Shown here: positions 14,759-22,920 of the stretch, piece by piece
Layout: the number at the start of each line of letters is the position of its first letter
Position numbering within the stretch: position 1 is the first letter of the stretch
From: Burkholderiales bacterium
GTDB taxonomy: Bacteria; Pseudomonadota; Gammaproteobacteria; Burkholderiales; WYBJ01
Assembly: GCA_022841915.1 (NCBI GenBank)
Contig: JALHQN010000011.1
Span: 62,001-126,000 of the forward strand
Direction of reading: 5' to 3'
DNA: 64,000 nt
Program-made: the position numbers and the translations under genes
The notes under the pieces: generated by a model
The model's database searches: none
The model's input: the letters and a program-made list of their open reading frames with translations, nothing else
Told to the model about the DNA's origin: nothing

Positions 14759-15481
14759 ATGACGCCACTCCTCGTCGAACGGCTAGACGGCATCACCCGG
14801 CTCACAATGAACCGGCCGCAGAAAGCCAACGCACTCGATGCGAGTTCCGTGGAATGCCTGCTCGATGCCATCGGCAAGGCTTGCGCGGACGGTACCCGCA
14901 TGCTGATCCTCACCGGAGCCGGCCAGCATTTCTGCGCGGGATTCGACTTCACCGGCATCGAACACCAAAGCGAAGGCGACCTGCTGTTGCGCTTCGTGCG
15001 CATCGAACAACTCCTGCAGGCGCTCTGGCATGCCCCCGTGCCGACAGTGGCCCTGGTTCAAGGTGGCGCCTTCGGCGCCGGAGCCGACCTGGTATGCGCA
15101 TGCGAACAGCGAATTGCGGCTCCTGCCAGCCGGTTCCGGATGCCTGGGCTGAAGTTCGGCCTGGCCCTGGGAACGCGCCGGCTCGCCGAACGCATCGGGC
15201 GAAAATATGCCCGTCTGGTGCTCGGCGCCAGTGCGGTGTTCGATGCCGACGAGGCATTGAAGTTACGCTTCGTGGATTCGATCGTGTCGCCCGACGAGTG
15301 GCCCGAGCTGACGCAAACGCTCTACGCGGCGGCCACGACCCTGCAGCCCGATGCGCGCGCGACCTTGAACCGCGTAACCGCGGCCGATACCCGGGACGCC
15401 GACCTGGCCGATCTCGTCCGGTCCGCGAGCGCGCCAGGCCTCAAGGCGCGCATCCAGGCCTTCCGGGCCGGTACGGCCTGA
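14759..15481 (+). CDS. Enoyl-CoA hydratase/isomerase-family (crotonase fold) protein
   Basis: This protein of 240 residues starts at ATG 14759, 11 nt after the preceding stop. The fold is clear: LTMNRPQKANALDA, ILTGAGQHFCAGFDF (first oxyanion-hole strand) and VALVQGGAFGAGADLVCACE (second). At the positions of the two catalytic glutamates of crotonase this protein has Gly (MPGLKFG where PE is usual) and Arg (YARLVLGA where a Glu is usual). Simple hydratase activity is therefore unlikely; isomerase, hydrolase or decarboxylase activity on a CoA thioester is possible. It closes the 9.0-15.5 kb cluster. Confidence 0.88.
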   Translation: MTPLLVERLDGITRLTMNRPQKANALDASSVECLLDAIGKACADGTRMLILTGAGQHFCAGFDFTGIEHQSEGDLLLRFVRIEQLLQALWHAPVPTVALVQGGAFGAGADLVCACEQRIAAPASRFRMPGLKFGLALGTRRLAERIGRKYARLVLGASAVFDADEALKLRFVDSIVSPDEWPELTQTLYAAATTLQPDARATLNRVTAADTRDADLADLVRSASAPGLKARIQAFRAGTA

Positions 15482-15616
15482 ATCGCAGGCCCCGCCTAGA
15501 CGCGAATGAAACCGGTTGAATCCGGCTTATTCCCGCCGTCGGGCCCATAACCCTGGGGAGACAATGGCCGCGTTGCGTCAGAACCACGTGCCGATCATTC
15601 ACGACCCGAGGCCAGT

Positions 15617-16453
15617 ATGGAACTCCAAGCCCCCGAACAAGAACTGCTCGACAAGTTGCGTGCGTCCAATATCCGCATCCCGCCGCGGCCGCAAATCCTG
15701 CAGGACATCGACAACATGCTCAAGGACGACGATTCGACCGAGCGCATGATCGGGCAGCTCATCTCGCGCGACGTCGGCCTCACCGCGGAAGTGTTCAAGC
15801 TAGCGAATTCGCCGTTCTATCGCCGAGGCGCCAAGATCGACAACGTCGAGCAGGCCGTGCGCATGCTCGGCCGCAAGACGATGGGCGACGTGGCCCGCAG
15901 CGCCCTGCTGCGTCAGCAACTTGGCGGCGCCTCGGCCAAGATGGAAAGCTTCTGGGAACGTTGCACCGACGTCGGCACGATCTGCAGCGTGCTGTGCGAT
16001 CAGCTCGAGCGCCCAGGCAAGTTGAGCGCCGATCAGGCCTATCTGATCGGTCTTTTTCACGACTGCGGCGTGCCCGTCCTGATGCAGCACATCAAAGGCT
16101 ATGGCGATGCGCAGTTCGACATCCCGATGGCGCCCGACTTCCTCGCCGAGGACGACGAACGCGGCACCAGTCATTGCATCGCCGGGCTCATGGTCGCCAC
16201 CGAATGGGAACTCCCCGACATTCTGTGCGAAGCGATCCGCAGCCATCACTACGTGATCTCGGAAGACCAGGCGGCACCCCACTCGATCGCGTTGCTGCAG
16301 CTAGCCCTGCACGCCTACACGCGCGTGCGCGGCTGGCTGGACACCGAATGGGATTACCAGGCCGAGCGCGTGTTGCAGACCTTGGACATCGCGCCCGATC
16401 AGCTCGATGCGGTCCTCGACCAGGCGCTTGCCTCCTTCGAAGTGCTGCACTGA
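15617..16453 (+). CDS. HDOD domain-containing protein
   Basis: This 278-residue protein consists almost wholly of one HDOD domain: IRIPPRPQILQDIDNML at the start, LISRDVGLTAEVFKLANSPFY, VEQAVRMLGRKTM, then YLIGLFHDCGVPVL and IRSHHYV. HDOD proteins are non-catalytic HD relatives that act in signalling and gene regulation. The start is ATG 15617. A second HDOD protein lies at 58.8 kb. Confidence 0.9.
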   Translation: MELQAPEQELLDKLRASNIRIPPRPQILQDIDNMLKDDDSTERMIGQLISRDVGLTAEVFKLANSPFYRRGAKIDNVEQAVRMLGRKTMGDVARSALLRQQLGGASAKMESFWERCTDVGTICSVLCDQLERPGKLSADQAYLIGLFHDCGVPVLMQHIKGYGDAQFDIPMAPDFLAEDDERGTSHCIAGLMVATEWELPDILCEAIRSHHYVISEDQAAPHSIALLQLALHAYTRVRGWLDTEWDYQAERVLQTLDIAPDQLDAVLDQALASFEVLH

Positions 16454-16491
16454 CAGGCGCCTCCGATACCCACCCTGCAGGGTTCAGGTCG

Positions 16492-16803
16492 ATGAGCGAG
16501 CGCGCACGCACCACCGAGACCCAAAGCCGCAGACGTCACGGCCCGTCCGGCGCTTGGTCGCTTTGGATCGTGATCCCGCTCGATGCGCTCGGCCTCTACC
16601 TGGTGCTGGCTGCTTTGGATTGGATCCCTCCCGGCTGGCCCGCACCGCAGGTCGACCCCTGGACGACGCTGACCACTGCGGTGGCCCTGTTTGCACTCGC
16701 GCGTACAATCGCCCTCCTGGCGCTGCGTCGCCTGCTCCATTGGCGCATCGCCAGCGAGTCCTGGCGCAAAATCACCGCCTCCTACCGCTCGCACATTCAC
16801 TGA
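16492..16803 (+). CDS. Small two-helix membrane protein, hypothetical
   Basis: This frame of 103 residues starts at ATG 16492, 38 nt after the HDOD gene. Residues 1-20 are charged, then come two hydrophobic segments (LWIVIPLDALGLYLVLAAL and LTTAVALFALARTIALLAL), and a basic C-terminus. Codon use is like the neighbours, but the ribosome binding site is weak. I recognise no family; it may be an inner-membrane protein. Confidence 0.5.
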   Translation: MSERARTTETQSRRRHGPSGAWSLWIVIPLDALGLYLVLAALDWIPPGWPAPQVDPWTTLTTAVALFALARTIALLALRRLLHWRIASESWRKITASYRSHIH

Positions 16804-16962
16804 CCCAGTGGAATGGGCACGGTCGCGGCAGGCTGTCGCGGAACCTCGGCCAGGTCCACGCGTCCCACTCGCTGTACAAGCAAGGCTGCGTCACGCAGGG
16901 GCCGCATTCCCGATGTCTGTCCCGCAGGGGGCGACTCCCGGACCAAACGCTCAGCGCTCGCT

Positions 16963-16968
16963 TAGAAT
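16963..16968 (+). promoter_or_regulatory. Possible -10 box for the toxin-antitoxin pair
   Basis: TAGAAT lies 60 bp before the antitoxin ATG in the 224-bp gap between the small membrane protein and the toxin-antitoxin pair. A matching -35 is not obvious. The rest of that gap holds nothing that I can identify. Confidence 0.3.
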
Positions 16969-17027
16969 GCTCTCGTGCTGCCCAAGGGAAACACCCAGAC
17001 GGCGCGCCCCCCCATGGATGAATCGAC

Positions 17028-17264
17028 ATGAGCGAACACGACCGCAGCGCGAAATCACCCCATGCCTTCATGGTCGAGGCGCTCGGCGTGCAGTCGCAAT
17101 TGCTCGCGCAGCGGCGCACCCTGATCACGGCGGCCCTGATGGGCGAACGCACGGCCATGAACGAAGGTCTCGGTTTTTTCGCGAGCGACGTCGATCGCTA
17201 TTTCGAAAGTCGCGCGCTGGAAGAACCCATTGCCCCACCCGAGCCGCGAACGTGGCGCAAGTAA
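17028..17264 (+). CDS. ParD-like (ribbon-helix-helix type) antitoxin
   Basis: This 78-residue protein has the line SPHAFMVEALGVQSQLLAQRRTLITAALMGE, which resembles antitoxins of the CopG/ParD type that precede ParE toxins, and a C-terminus RTWRK typical of the same small group. It starts at ATG 17028 and overlaps the toxin gene by 13 bp. It would bind and neutralise the toxin and repress the operon. Confidence 0.75.
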   Translation: MSEHDRSAKSPHAFMVEALGVQSQLLAQRRTLITAALMGERTAMNEGLGFFASDVDRYFESRALEEPIAPPEPRTWRK

Positions 17265-17551
17265 TCTACAGCCCCTCGGCCTTCGCCGATCTGGAGCGCA
17301 TCTACGACGCGCTAGAGGCCGACGATCCGACGCTGGCTGCGAGCTCGACCGCGACGATCCGAACTGCGATCCAGGAACTGGCCACCCGTCCGCTGCTCGG
17401 TCGCCCCGCAGAGGCAGGACTGCGCGAACGCGCAATCTCGCGCGGCCAGACAGGGTACGTCGTCCTTTACCGCTTCCTCGAACTGGACGACGTGGTGCTC
17501 GTCGCCGCGATTCGTCACCGGCACGCGGCCGGATACTCGAACCCGGGCTGA
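17252..17551 (+). CDS. ParE/RelE-superfamily toxin
   Basis: This protein of 99 residues starts at GTG 17252 inside the end of the antitoxin gene. The sequence QVIYSPSAFADLERIYDALE, then ATIRTAIQELATRPLLGRPA and GYVVLYRFLELDDVVLVAAIRHRHAAGY follows the ParE/RelE pattern, including the C-terminal I-R-H-x-R. ParE toxins poison gyrase and RelE toxins cleave mRNA; which applies cannot be told here. No damage to the gene is visible, so the pair may be functional. Confidence 0.82.
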   Translation: MAQVIYSPSAFADLERIYDALEADDPTLAASSTATIRTAIQELATRPLLGRPAEAGLRERAISRGQTGYVVLYRFLELDDVVLVAAIRHRHAAGYSNPG

Positions 17552-17662
17552 GACCGAAGCGCGGTTCAATCTCGGCCGCAGGGAAAGCTGTCCTGCTCGA
17601 TGGGCTGCCCTGGCACGCGGACTGCATAGGCACGGTTCGCATCCATCACTGGGCTATCCGGC

Positions 17663-18165
17663 ATGGCCGGCACGACTTCCCGCATCCCCAAGGGCAAAGC
17701 ACCACAAGCAGCCCACGACACTGCTCCCGTGCGCATGCTGCGGGCGAGCAACCCACGGGCGGTGCCTCGCGCGCTACAGGCACGCGCACCGCCTTGCGTA
17801 CCCGCGAGCCAGCTCGAGCCCGTCGACGCAGCGAAGCTCGCCGGCCTGCGCTACATGAACAACCTGGATCCCGACATCGAGCGCTACGCCGGCGGCAAAG
17901 GCTTTCGCTACATCGATGCGACCGGACGCAGCGTCACCGACAATCAGGTTCTGCAACGCATTCGACGGCTCCCCAGGCGGTGACCCGGGTGCTCGGCGAA
18001 GTGGCAAAGCGGCTAGGCAACACACCCGCCATCGGCCGCAAATCCTACGTCCACCCGATCGTCATCGACCGCTTTCTTGCCGGCACGCTCGCATGCGATA
18101 GACCCCGATGCGCCGTGCCCGCGCGCCGGCTCATTCGCCTGCTCTCGGAACAGGACGCCACGCAG
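17663..18165 (+). pseudogene. DNA topoisomerase IB remnant with large internal deletion and frameshift
   Basis: The frame from 17663 encodes a poor N-terminus and then AAKLAGLRYMNNLDPDIERYA and KGFRYIDATGRSVTDNQVLQRIRRL, which match the start of bacterial (poxvirus-like) topoisomerase IB, stopping at 17983. From 17977 the +1 frame carries VTRVLGEVAKRLGNTPAIG and RKSYVHPIVIDRFLAGTL, which match its C-terminal end, including the catalytic Tyr segment. Around 200 residues of the catalytic domain between them are absent. The remnant peters out near 18165. It cannot make an active enzyme. It is flanked by a toxin gene and by osmC-like genes. Confidence 0.8.
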
Positions 18166-18294
18166 TCGAGGACTCAGGATACCGGCGAGCTCATGCCGGC
18201 CGGGCGCCCCCGGTTGCAACGAAACAAATCAGTCGGTCGTGATCAGATCGACCCGCACATCCGGCGTCGCAACTGCGACGCTGCCGTAGAGCGG

Positions 18295-18675
18295 TCATCT
18301 ACCCTTGAAACGCTCGATCAGTGCCGCGCCTTCGGCCGGGCTCACGCCGGCGAGCTGAAACTTCAGCGCGACCGAGTTGAACACGGTCAGGTCGGTGCGC
18401 ACCGGCTTGCTGCGATCGAGCAATCCGGAAATCTCCACCGCGATGCCACGCAGATTCGCCTTCGCCTCCTTGGCGAGCGACTGCAGCAGTTCCACCCCGC
18501 ATGCCGCAATGGCCGCGAGAAACATCTCGGCGGGGGTCACCGCCTCGCCCGGACAGCCGTTCTGCACCGGGCCGTCGACGATGAAGTGATGGTTGCGCGC
18601 GCTGCACAGGACGCGTCCGAACGTGTCCGTGGAGCGAGCGTTGACGGTATAGCCTCTCGCTGTGCTCTGTTCCAT
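18295..18675 (-). CDS. OsmC-family protein
   Basis: This protein of 126 residues starts at ATG 18675. HHFIVDGPVQNGCPGEAVTPAEMFLAAIAACGVELLQSLA is the OsmC core with both conserved cysteines (NGCPGEA and AACG). OsmC proteins are thiol peroxidases for organic hydroperoxides; some members have other roles. The gene is followed on the same strand, with no close partner, by the decayed topoisomerase gene in the opposite orientation. It lies 75 bp after the RidA-like gene, so they may be co-transcribed. Confidence 0.9.
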   Translation of the reverse strand: MEQSTARGYTVNARSTDTFGRVLCSARNHHFIVDGPVQNGCPGEAVTPAEMFLAAIAACGVELLQSLAKEAKANLRGIAVEISGLLDRSKPVRTDLTVFNSVALKFQLAGVSPAEGAALIERFKGR

Positions 18676-18749
18676 GTGTCGACTTTCGAAGGATGCTCGA
18701 GCCTGCACCGTATCACAGGCATCGGCCGCATCCCAGTCGCGCGGACAAC

Positions 18750-19220
18750 TCATGATGCCAGTTCGAAAATCGCATCGACCTCCACTGCGGCACCGCGAGG
18801 CAGTTCGGCCACCCCGACCGCCGTGCGCGCATGACGCCCGGCATCGCCGAAGACTTCCACGATCAGGTCCGAGGCGCCGTTGACCACGAGCGGGACGTCG
18901 GTGAACCCCGGTGCGACGTTGACGAACCCGCCCAGGCGCACGCAGCGCACCACCCGATCGAGATCGCCGTCGCATGCGCTGGCCAGTACCGCCAGAATGT
19001 TGATGCCGCAAACGCGCGCCGCTTTCTGGGCGGTGGCAAGATCGATGCTGCCGCCGACCTTGCCCATGCAAAAGCCGTGACCTTCCGCCTGACAGATCTG
19101 CCCGGCGACGAAGATCAGTCCTCCAGCGCGAGCATATTGCACATAGTTCGCGGTCGGTGTCCTCACCACGGGCAGGCGGATGCCGAGCGATTGCAGTCGG
19201 GCTTCTGTGTCTCGTGCCAT
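18750..19220 (-). CDS. RidA/YjgF-family protein
   Basis: This 156-residue protein starts at ATG 19220 with GGAG five bases upstream. It follows the longer RidA-like type (YjgF_endoribonc-like): ARLQSLGIRLPVVRTPTANYV, GLIFVAGQICQAEGHGF, GDLDRVVRCVRLGGFVNVAPGFTDVP, and PRGAAVEVDAIFEL at the end. RidA proteins hydrolyse reactive enamine/imine intermediates, but the distant subgroups are not characterised. An extended frame up to 19274 lacks homology. Confidence 0.9.
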   Translation of the reverse strand: MARDTEARLQSLGIRLPVVRTPTANYVQYARAGGLIFVAGQICQAEGHGFCMGKVGGSIDLATAQKAARVCGINILAVLASACDGDLDRVVRCVRLGGFVNVAPGFTDVPLVVNGASDLIVEVFGDAGRHARTAVGVAELPRGAAVEVDAIFELAS

Positions 19221-19292
19221 GAATGCTCCTTCGAGGCGGTGGTTATCGGGTCGATGGGATGCTGGCCACCCCACAGGCTATCGAGGTGGCTC

Positions 19293-19301
19293 TGCTATAT
19301 T
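19293..19301 (+). promoter_or_regulatory. Possible extended -10 promoter of trmL
   Basis: TGCTATATT at 19293-19301 is an extended -10 element. Transcription would start near 19308, leaving only a few bases before ATG 19316, so this supports either a near-leaderless start or use of GTG 19400. Confidence 0.4.
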
Positions 19302-19315
19302 GAACGCAAATCGCG

Positions 19316-19864
19316 ATGCCGGGTGATGCGGATACCGGCAAGCACTCGACCCTACCCGACAAAAAGAGTGGCTGGCCTGCAGGCAAGCCCGCACGCAGCG
19401 TGTTCGACATCGTCCTCTACGAACCGGAAATTCCGCCCAACACGGGCAATGTGATGCGTCTGTGCGCCAATGTCGGCGCGCGGCTGCACCTGATCGAGCC
19501 GCTCGGCTTCGTCCTCTCCGACCACAGGCTGCGTCGTGCGGGACTCGACTATCGCGACCGCGCGCAGGCGGTCATCCATCCTTCGCTCGATGCCTGTCGG
19601 ACAGCGCTTCCCGGTCGCCGCTGGTTCGCGCTCTCGACGCGCGGGCAGCGTCGCTACGACGAGGTCGCCTATCGGGCCGGAGACGTGTTTCTCTTCGGCC
19701 CCGAAACCCGAGGCTTGCCTGCGCAGATGCTGGGCGCGCTCGATCCGGATACCGTCGTCCGCTTGCCCATGCTGGCCACGAGCCGCAGCCTCAATCTCTC
19801 CAATGCGGTGGCAGTCCTCGTCTACGAAGCATGGCGGCAGGCAGGCTTCGGCGGCTCCGGGTAA
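19316..19864 (+). CDS. trmL: tRNA (cytidine(34)-2'-O)-methyltransferase
   Basis: This SPOUT-class methyltransferase modifies the wobble base of two tRNA-Leu species. [20 protein letters not shown] at the start, [15 protein letters not shown] and the C-terminal knot segment [26 protein letters not shown] are diagnostic. From ATG 19316 it has 182 residues, about 28 more than usual; GTG 19400 would give [17 protein letters not shown], the normal family start. The gene meets gpsA tail to tail, 7 bp apart, as in many gamma- and betaproteobacteria. Confidence 0.93.
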   Translation: MPGDADTGKHSTLPDKKSGWPAGKPARSVFDIVLYEPEIPPNTGNVMRLCANVGARLHLIEPLGFVLSDHRLRRAGLDYRDRAQAVIHPSLDACRTALPGRRWFALSTRGQRRYDEVAYRAGDVFLFGPETRGLPAQMLGALDPDTVVRLPMLATSRSLNLSNAVAVLVYEAWRQAGFGGSG

Positions 19865-19871
19865 GGCGCCG

Positions 19872-20846
19872 TCAAAACTCGGATCTGGGATCGCGCTCCA
19901 GCAGCAAGGCGACGGCCCTCGCCGGCAGCAGCTCGCCGCGCAATACCGCGCACACCGCGCGGGTGATCGGCATATCGACACCGATGCTTTGCGCGAGGCG
20001 CGCAACCTCGTAGGCCGTGCTCACCCCTTCGGCCACGTGACCGAGTCCATGCAAGATCTCGTCGATGGCTGCGCCCGCGGCCAGACGCAAGCCCACCGTG
20101 CGATTGCGCGACAGATCACCGGTACACGTGAGTATGAGATCTCCCGCGCCCGCCAGACCCAGGAAGGTTTCAGTCCGGCCGCCGAGCTTGAGCCCCAGAC
20201 GGGAAACCTCTGCCAGCCCGCGGGTCATCATGGCGGCGCGCGCGTTCAATCCCAGGCCCAATCCGTCGCAGATGCCCGCTGCGATCGCCATCACGTTCTT
20301 GGTCGCACCGGCCACCTCGACGCCGACGAGGTCGTCGTTCGAATACATGCGCAGCCGATTGCTGTTCAGCAGGCGAGCCAAGCGCGCGGAGAGCGCCGCA
20401 TCGTCCGATGCGAGCACCACCGCAGCGGGCAAGCCGCGCGCGACCTCCTTGGCAAAGCTCGGCCCGGATAGCGCGCAGGCCGCACGCCCGGGCAAGACGT
20501 CTCGCAGAACCTCGTGAGGCAGCATTGCGCTGGCCTGCTCGAATCCTTTGCAGGCGAGCACCACGTGCGCAGTCGATGAACGCAGGCCGCCCAGAACTTC
20601 ACGCAGCCCCGCCATGGGGACGGCGCAGACGACCGCCTGGCATGCATCGATGACGGACCAATCGGACGAGACTGTCACTGCGGCTGGAATCGCGCAGTCC
20701 GGCAGGTAGCGCAGATTCTCGCGAGCTCGTGCCAACGCCTGCGCGTGATCGGCGTTACGCGCCCAGAGCGCGATCTCGTGCTCGGCGGCAAGGCTGATGG
20801 CGAGCGCGGTTCCCCAGGCGCCCGCCCCGAGCACGCCGACTCTCAT
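19872..20846 (-). CDS. gpsA: Glycerol-3-phosphate dehydrogenase [NAD(P)+]
   Basis: This 324-residue cytosolic enzyme makes sn-glycerol 3-phosphate from dihydroxyacetone phosphate for phospholipid synthesis. MRVGVLGAGAWGTALA is the dinucleotide site; ALSGPSFAKEVARGLPAAVV, GVEVAGATKNVMAIAAGICDGLGLG with the catalytic Lys, and GLAGAGDLILTCTGDLSRNR follow in order. ATG 20846 overlaps the stop of the SH3-domain gene in ATGA fashion. It ends the rhodanese-grxC-secB operon. Confidence 0.96.
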   Translation of the reverse strand: MRVGVLGAGAWGTALAISLAAEHEIALWARNADHAQALARARENLRYLPDCAIPAAVTVSSDWSVIDACQAVVCAVPMAGLREVLGGLRSSTAHVVLACKGFEQASAMLPHEVLRDVLPGRAACALSGPSFAKEVARGLPAAVVLASDDAALSARLARLLNSNRLRMYSNDDLVGVEVAGATKNVMAIAAGICDGLGLGLNARAAMMTRGLAEVSRLGLKLGGRTETFLGLAGAGDLILTCTGDLSRNRTVGLRLAAGAAIDEILHGLGHVAEGVSTAYEVARLAQSIGVDMPITRAVCAVLRGELLPARAVALLLERDPRSEF

Positions 20847-21307
20847 GACCCCCAAAGATCGGCAGTGAGGATGAAGGCCTGGCCTGCGTCGGGATGCCTT
20901 ACCCGGGTCCACCCGGTGGGAAGCGTCTCGATCCACTCGAGCATCACGTTGCGCGCCACGCGGAAGGCCGGCTTTGCGCCCGCTTCCGGAGCCGCGCGGG
21001 CTTCGGCGACACTGGCTCGAACGACGACAATACGTTTGGCGCTCAACGCACGCGCCTCGACCCAGCCTATGCTGCCGCCGGCGTCCCGAACTTTGGTCCA
21101 ACCCTCCAGAGTCACCATGACCTCCAGCGGGTAGCCCGCGCCGAGCACGAACAGGCGCTTGGATTTGGTCGACGGCGCGTCGTAGAAGATCGTGGCGTTC
21201 TCGCCGACCGACCGGTAATCACTGGCGCCGCTCACCGGCGCGATGAGCAGGCTCCCCGCGAACAGGGCCGCACACGCAGCCCATGCCGCTGTCGTTCGTT
21301 CGCTCAT
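20843..21307 (-). CDS. SH3-domain secreted protein
   Basis: This 154-residue protein has a signal peptide (LFAGSLLIAPVSGAS) and two bacterial SH3-like repeats: VGENATIFYDAPSTKSKRLFVLGAGYPLEVMVTLEGWTKVRD-, then SVAEARAAPEAGAKPAFRVARNVMLEW with GWTRVRH. These are typical of periplasmic SH3_3/SH3-4 proteins. The gene overlaps gpsA by 4 bp and lies 24 bp after secB, so it is inside the operon. The function is not known; a peptidoglycan-binding role is often assumed for such domains. Confidence 0.85.
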   Translation of the reverse strand: MSERTTAAWAACAALFAGSLLIAPVSGASDYRSVGENATIFYDAPSTKSKRLFVLGAGYPLEVMVTLEGWTKVRDAGGSIGWVEARALSAKRIVVVRASVAEARAAPEAGAKPAFRVARNVMLEWIETLPTGWTRVRHPDAGQAFILTADLWGS

Positions 21308-21331
21308 GCGCGCCCTCGCGACCCGGGTCGC

Positions 21332-21808
21332 CTAGGCGTTTCCGCCCGGAGCGATGATGCCTTGTTGCTGCTGCTCCTGCTGTTGCTGTTGCTGCCGTTG
21401 CATGTAGAGCGCCTCGAAGTTCATCGGGGCCAGCACGACCGGCATGAAGCCGGCGCGCGTCGCCGAATCCGTCACGACCTCGCGCAAATAAGGATAGAGA
21501 ATGTTCGGACAGCCCACGCCCAATACGACATCCATGTCTTCCTGACCGAGATTGCGAATCTGGAAGATGCCGGCTTGCGTGACTTCGATGAGAAACATCG
21601 TTTTCTCGCCGACCTTCGCGGTGACCGTCGCCGTCAGGAACGCCTCGTACACGCCATCGCCGATTTGTCCGGCGCCGTTCTGAATCTGCAGATCGACCTT
21701 GGGCTGCTCGCGCTCCAGGAATATCTGGGGGGCGTTCGGGATCTCGACCGACAAATCCTTGACGTACAGCTTGTCGATCGTGAAAACCGGCTGAATAGGC
21801 TCGCTCAT
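21332..21808 (-). CDS. secB: Protein-export chaperone SecB with glutamine-rich tail
   Basis: SecB is a tetrameric cytosolic chaperone that keeps preproteins unfolded for SecA. This protein has 158 residues: PVFTIDKLYVKDLSVEIPNAPQIFL, VGEKTMFLIEVTQAGIF, and CPNILYPYLREVVTDSATRAGFMPVVLAPMNFEALY are canonical. The tail after residue 140 is unusually rich in Gln, with runs of 6 and 4 Gln split by Glu. It follows grxC in the expected order. Confidence 0.96.
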   Translation of the reverse strand: MSEPIQPVFTIDKLYVKDLSVEIPNAPQIFLEREQPKVDLQIQNGAGQIGDGVYEAFLTATVTAKVGEKTMFLIEVTQAGIFQIRNLGQEDMDVVLGVGCPNILYPYLREVVTDSATRAGFMPVVLAPMNFEALYMQRQQQQQQEQQQQGIIAPGGNA

Positions 21809-21976
21809 TGGAACTCCTCAGGAAAGTACGAAGAATGGTACAGCATTCACTCGGCGCCCGGACGCAGGCGCCCTCGGGCAAAGAGTGAAGCACTGCGGTG
21901 AATCATGATGAGTCGCGGCGGTACGTCGCTCTCGCCGCGCGCCCCGGGGATCGAGGCGGCGCGGCCCGCCGACCGC

Positions 21977-22234
21977 TCAAGCGCTCAGGAGCGTGTCCAG
22001 TGTGCCCGCGTCGTTCAGGGCATACAGATCGTCGCACCCGCCGACGTGCTGCTCGCCGATGTAGATCTGCGGTACCGTGCGCCGACCGGTCCGCGTCATC
22101 ATCTCCGCGCGCCGATCGGGATCGAGATCGATACGCACCTTCTCGATCTCCTGCACACCCTTGGCGCGCAACAGTTGCTCTGCCCGAACGCAATAAGGGC
22201 AGACAGCGGTGCAATACATGAGAATTTTCTGCAC
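21977..22234 (-). CDS. grxC: Glutaredoxin 3
   Basis: This 85-residue protein starts at GTG 22234 (GGAGT seven bases upstream), which yields the family start KILMYCTAVCPYCVRAEQLL with the CPYC redox centre. RTGRRTVPQIYIGEQHVGGCDDLYALN gives the cis-Pro and glutathione-binding part. It reduces disulfides with glutathione and can feed ribonucleotide reductase. The upstream gene is the membrane rhodanese and the downstream gene is secB, as in E. coli. Confidence 0.94.
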   Translation of the reverse strand: MQKILMYCTAVCPYCVRAEQLLRAKGVQEIEKVRIDLDPDRRAEMMTRTGRRTVPQIYIGEQHVGGCDDLYALNDAGTLDTLLSA

Positions 22235-22268
22235 GGAATCACTCCGACATGCGCCGCATCGAGCGGCC

Positions 22269-22694
22269 CTATTTTTCGACCGGCATGCTTGCCTGCTGCC
22301 ATCCCAACATCCCGCCTCGGAGCGAGACCACCTGCTCGAACCCGTTCTTGCGCAACACCGCGCAAGCGCTCGCCGAGCGAGTACCGCTGCGGCAGTTGAC
22401 GATGATCGGACGCTGCTTGAACTTATCGAGTTCCTTGAGCCGCTTGCCGATCTCGCCGACTGGAATGTGACGCGAGTTCGGGATATGACCGGCCGTGAAT
22501 TCCGCAGCATCGCGAACGTCGAGGACGACGGCATCGCTGCGGTTGATGAGTTGAATCGCTTCCGGCACGCTGACTTCCTTGCCGCCCGTGGTCAGTTTCT
22601 GGATCAGCGGCCACAGCAACAAGCCGCCACTGACGACGCAGATGGCGACCAGAAAGATATTGTTCTTCAGAAACGTCAGGATGTCCGGTTGCAT
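22269..22694 (-). CDS. Membrane-anchored rhodanese (YibN-like)
   Basis: This 141-residue protein has an N-terminal membrane segment (IFLVAICVVSGGLLLWPLI) and a single rhodanese domain: AIQLINRSDAVVLDVRDAAEF, GHIPNSRHIPVGEI and the active loop IVNCRSGTRSASA with the catalytic Cys. The C-terminal EQVVSLRGGMLGWQQASMP is usual. Start ATG 22694. It leads the grxC-secB-gpsA operon and diverges from gpmI, the same order as yibN in E. coli. Confidence 0.92.
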   Translation of the reverse strand: MQPDILTFLKNNIFLVAICVVSGGLLLWPLIQKLTTGGKEVSVPEAIQLINRSDAVVLDVRDAAEFTAGHIPNSRHIPVGEIGKRLKELDKFKQRPIIVNCRSGTRSASACAVLRKNGFEQVVSLRGGMLGWQQASMPVEK

Positions 22695-22920
22695 AAATTC
22701 ACTGTCGAAGAAGGAAGCGGACTGCCGTGGGCGCGGCACGAATCGGGCGCGCAGCACAGAACTGCTTGATTTGCCGCCGCAAAGGCGCCGCAGAATAGCA
22801 TAGAATGGAGGCCTTGCCGATGGTCGCCGGGCGACTGCGCGCACCGCCCGCCTCGCCGGTCCTGCCTGAGTCACCCGCCTTCGACGCTGAACTTTTTCTG
22901 CCGAGTTCCCTCTGCCCATC

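Noticed and set aside
16804-17027. Gap before the toxin-antitoxin pair considered as a 6S-like or other structured RNA
   Set aside because: I could not build a long closing stem or recognise conserved blocks, and the sequence can be explained as an ordinary promoter region.
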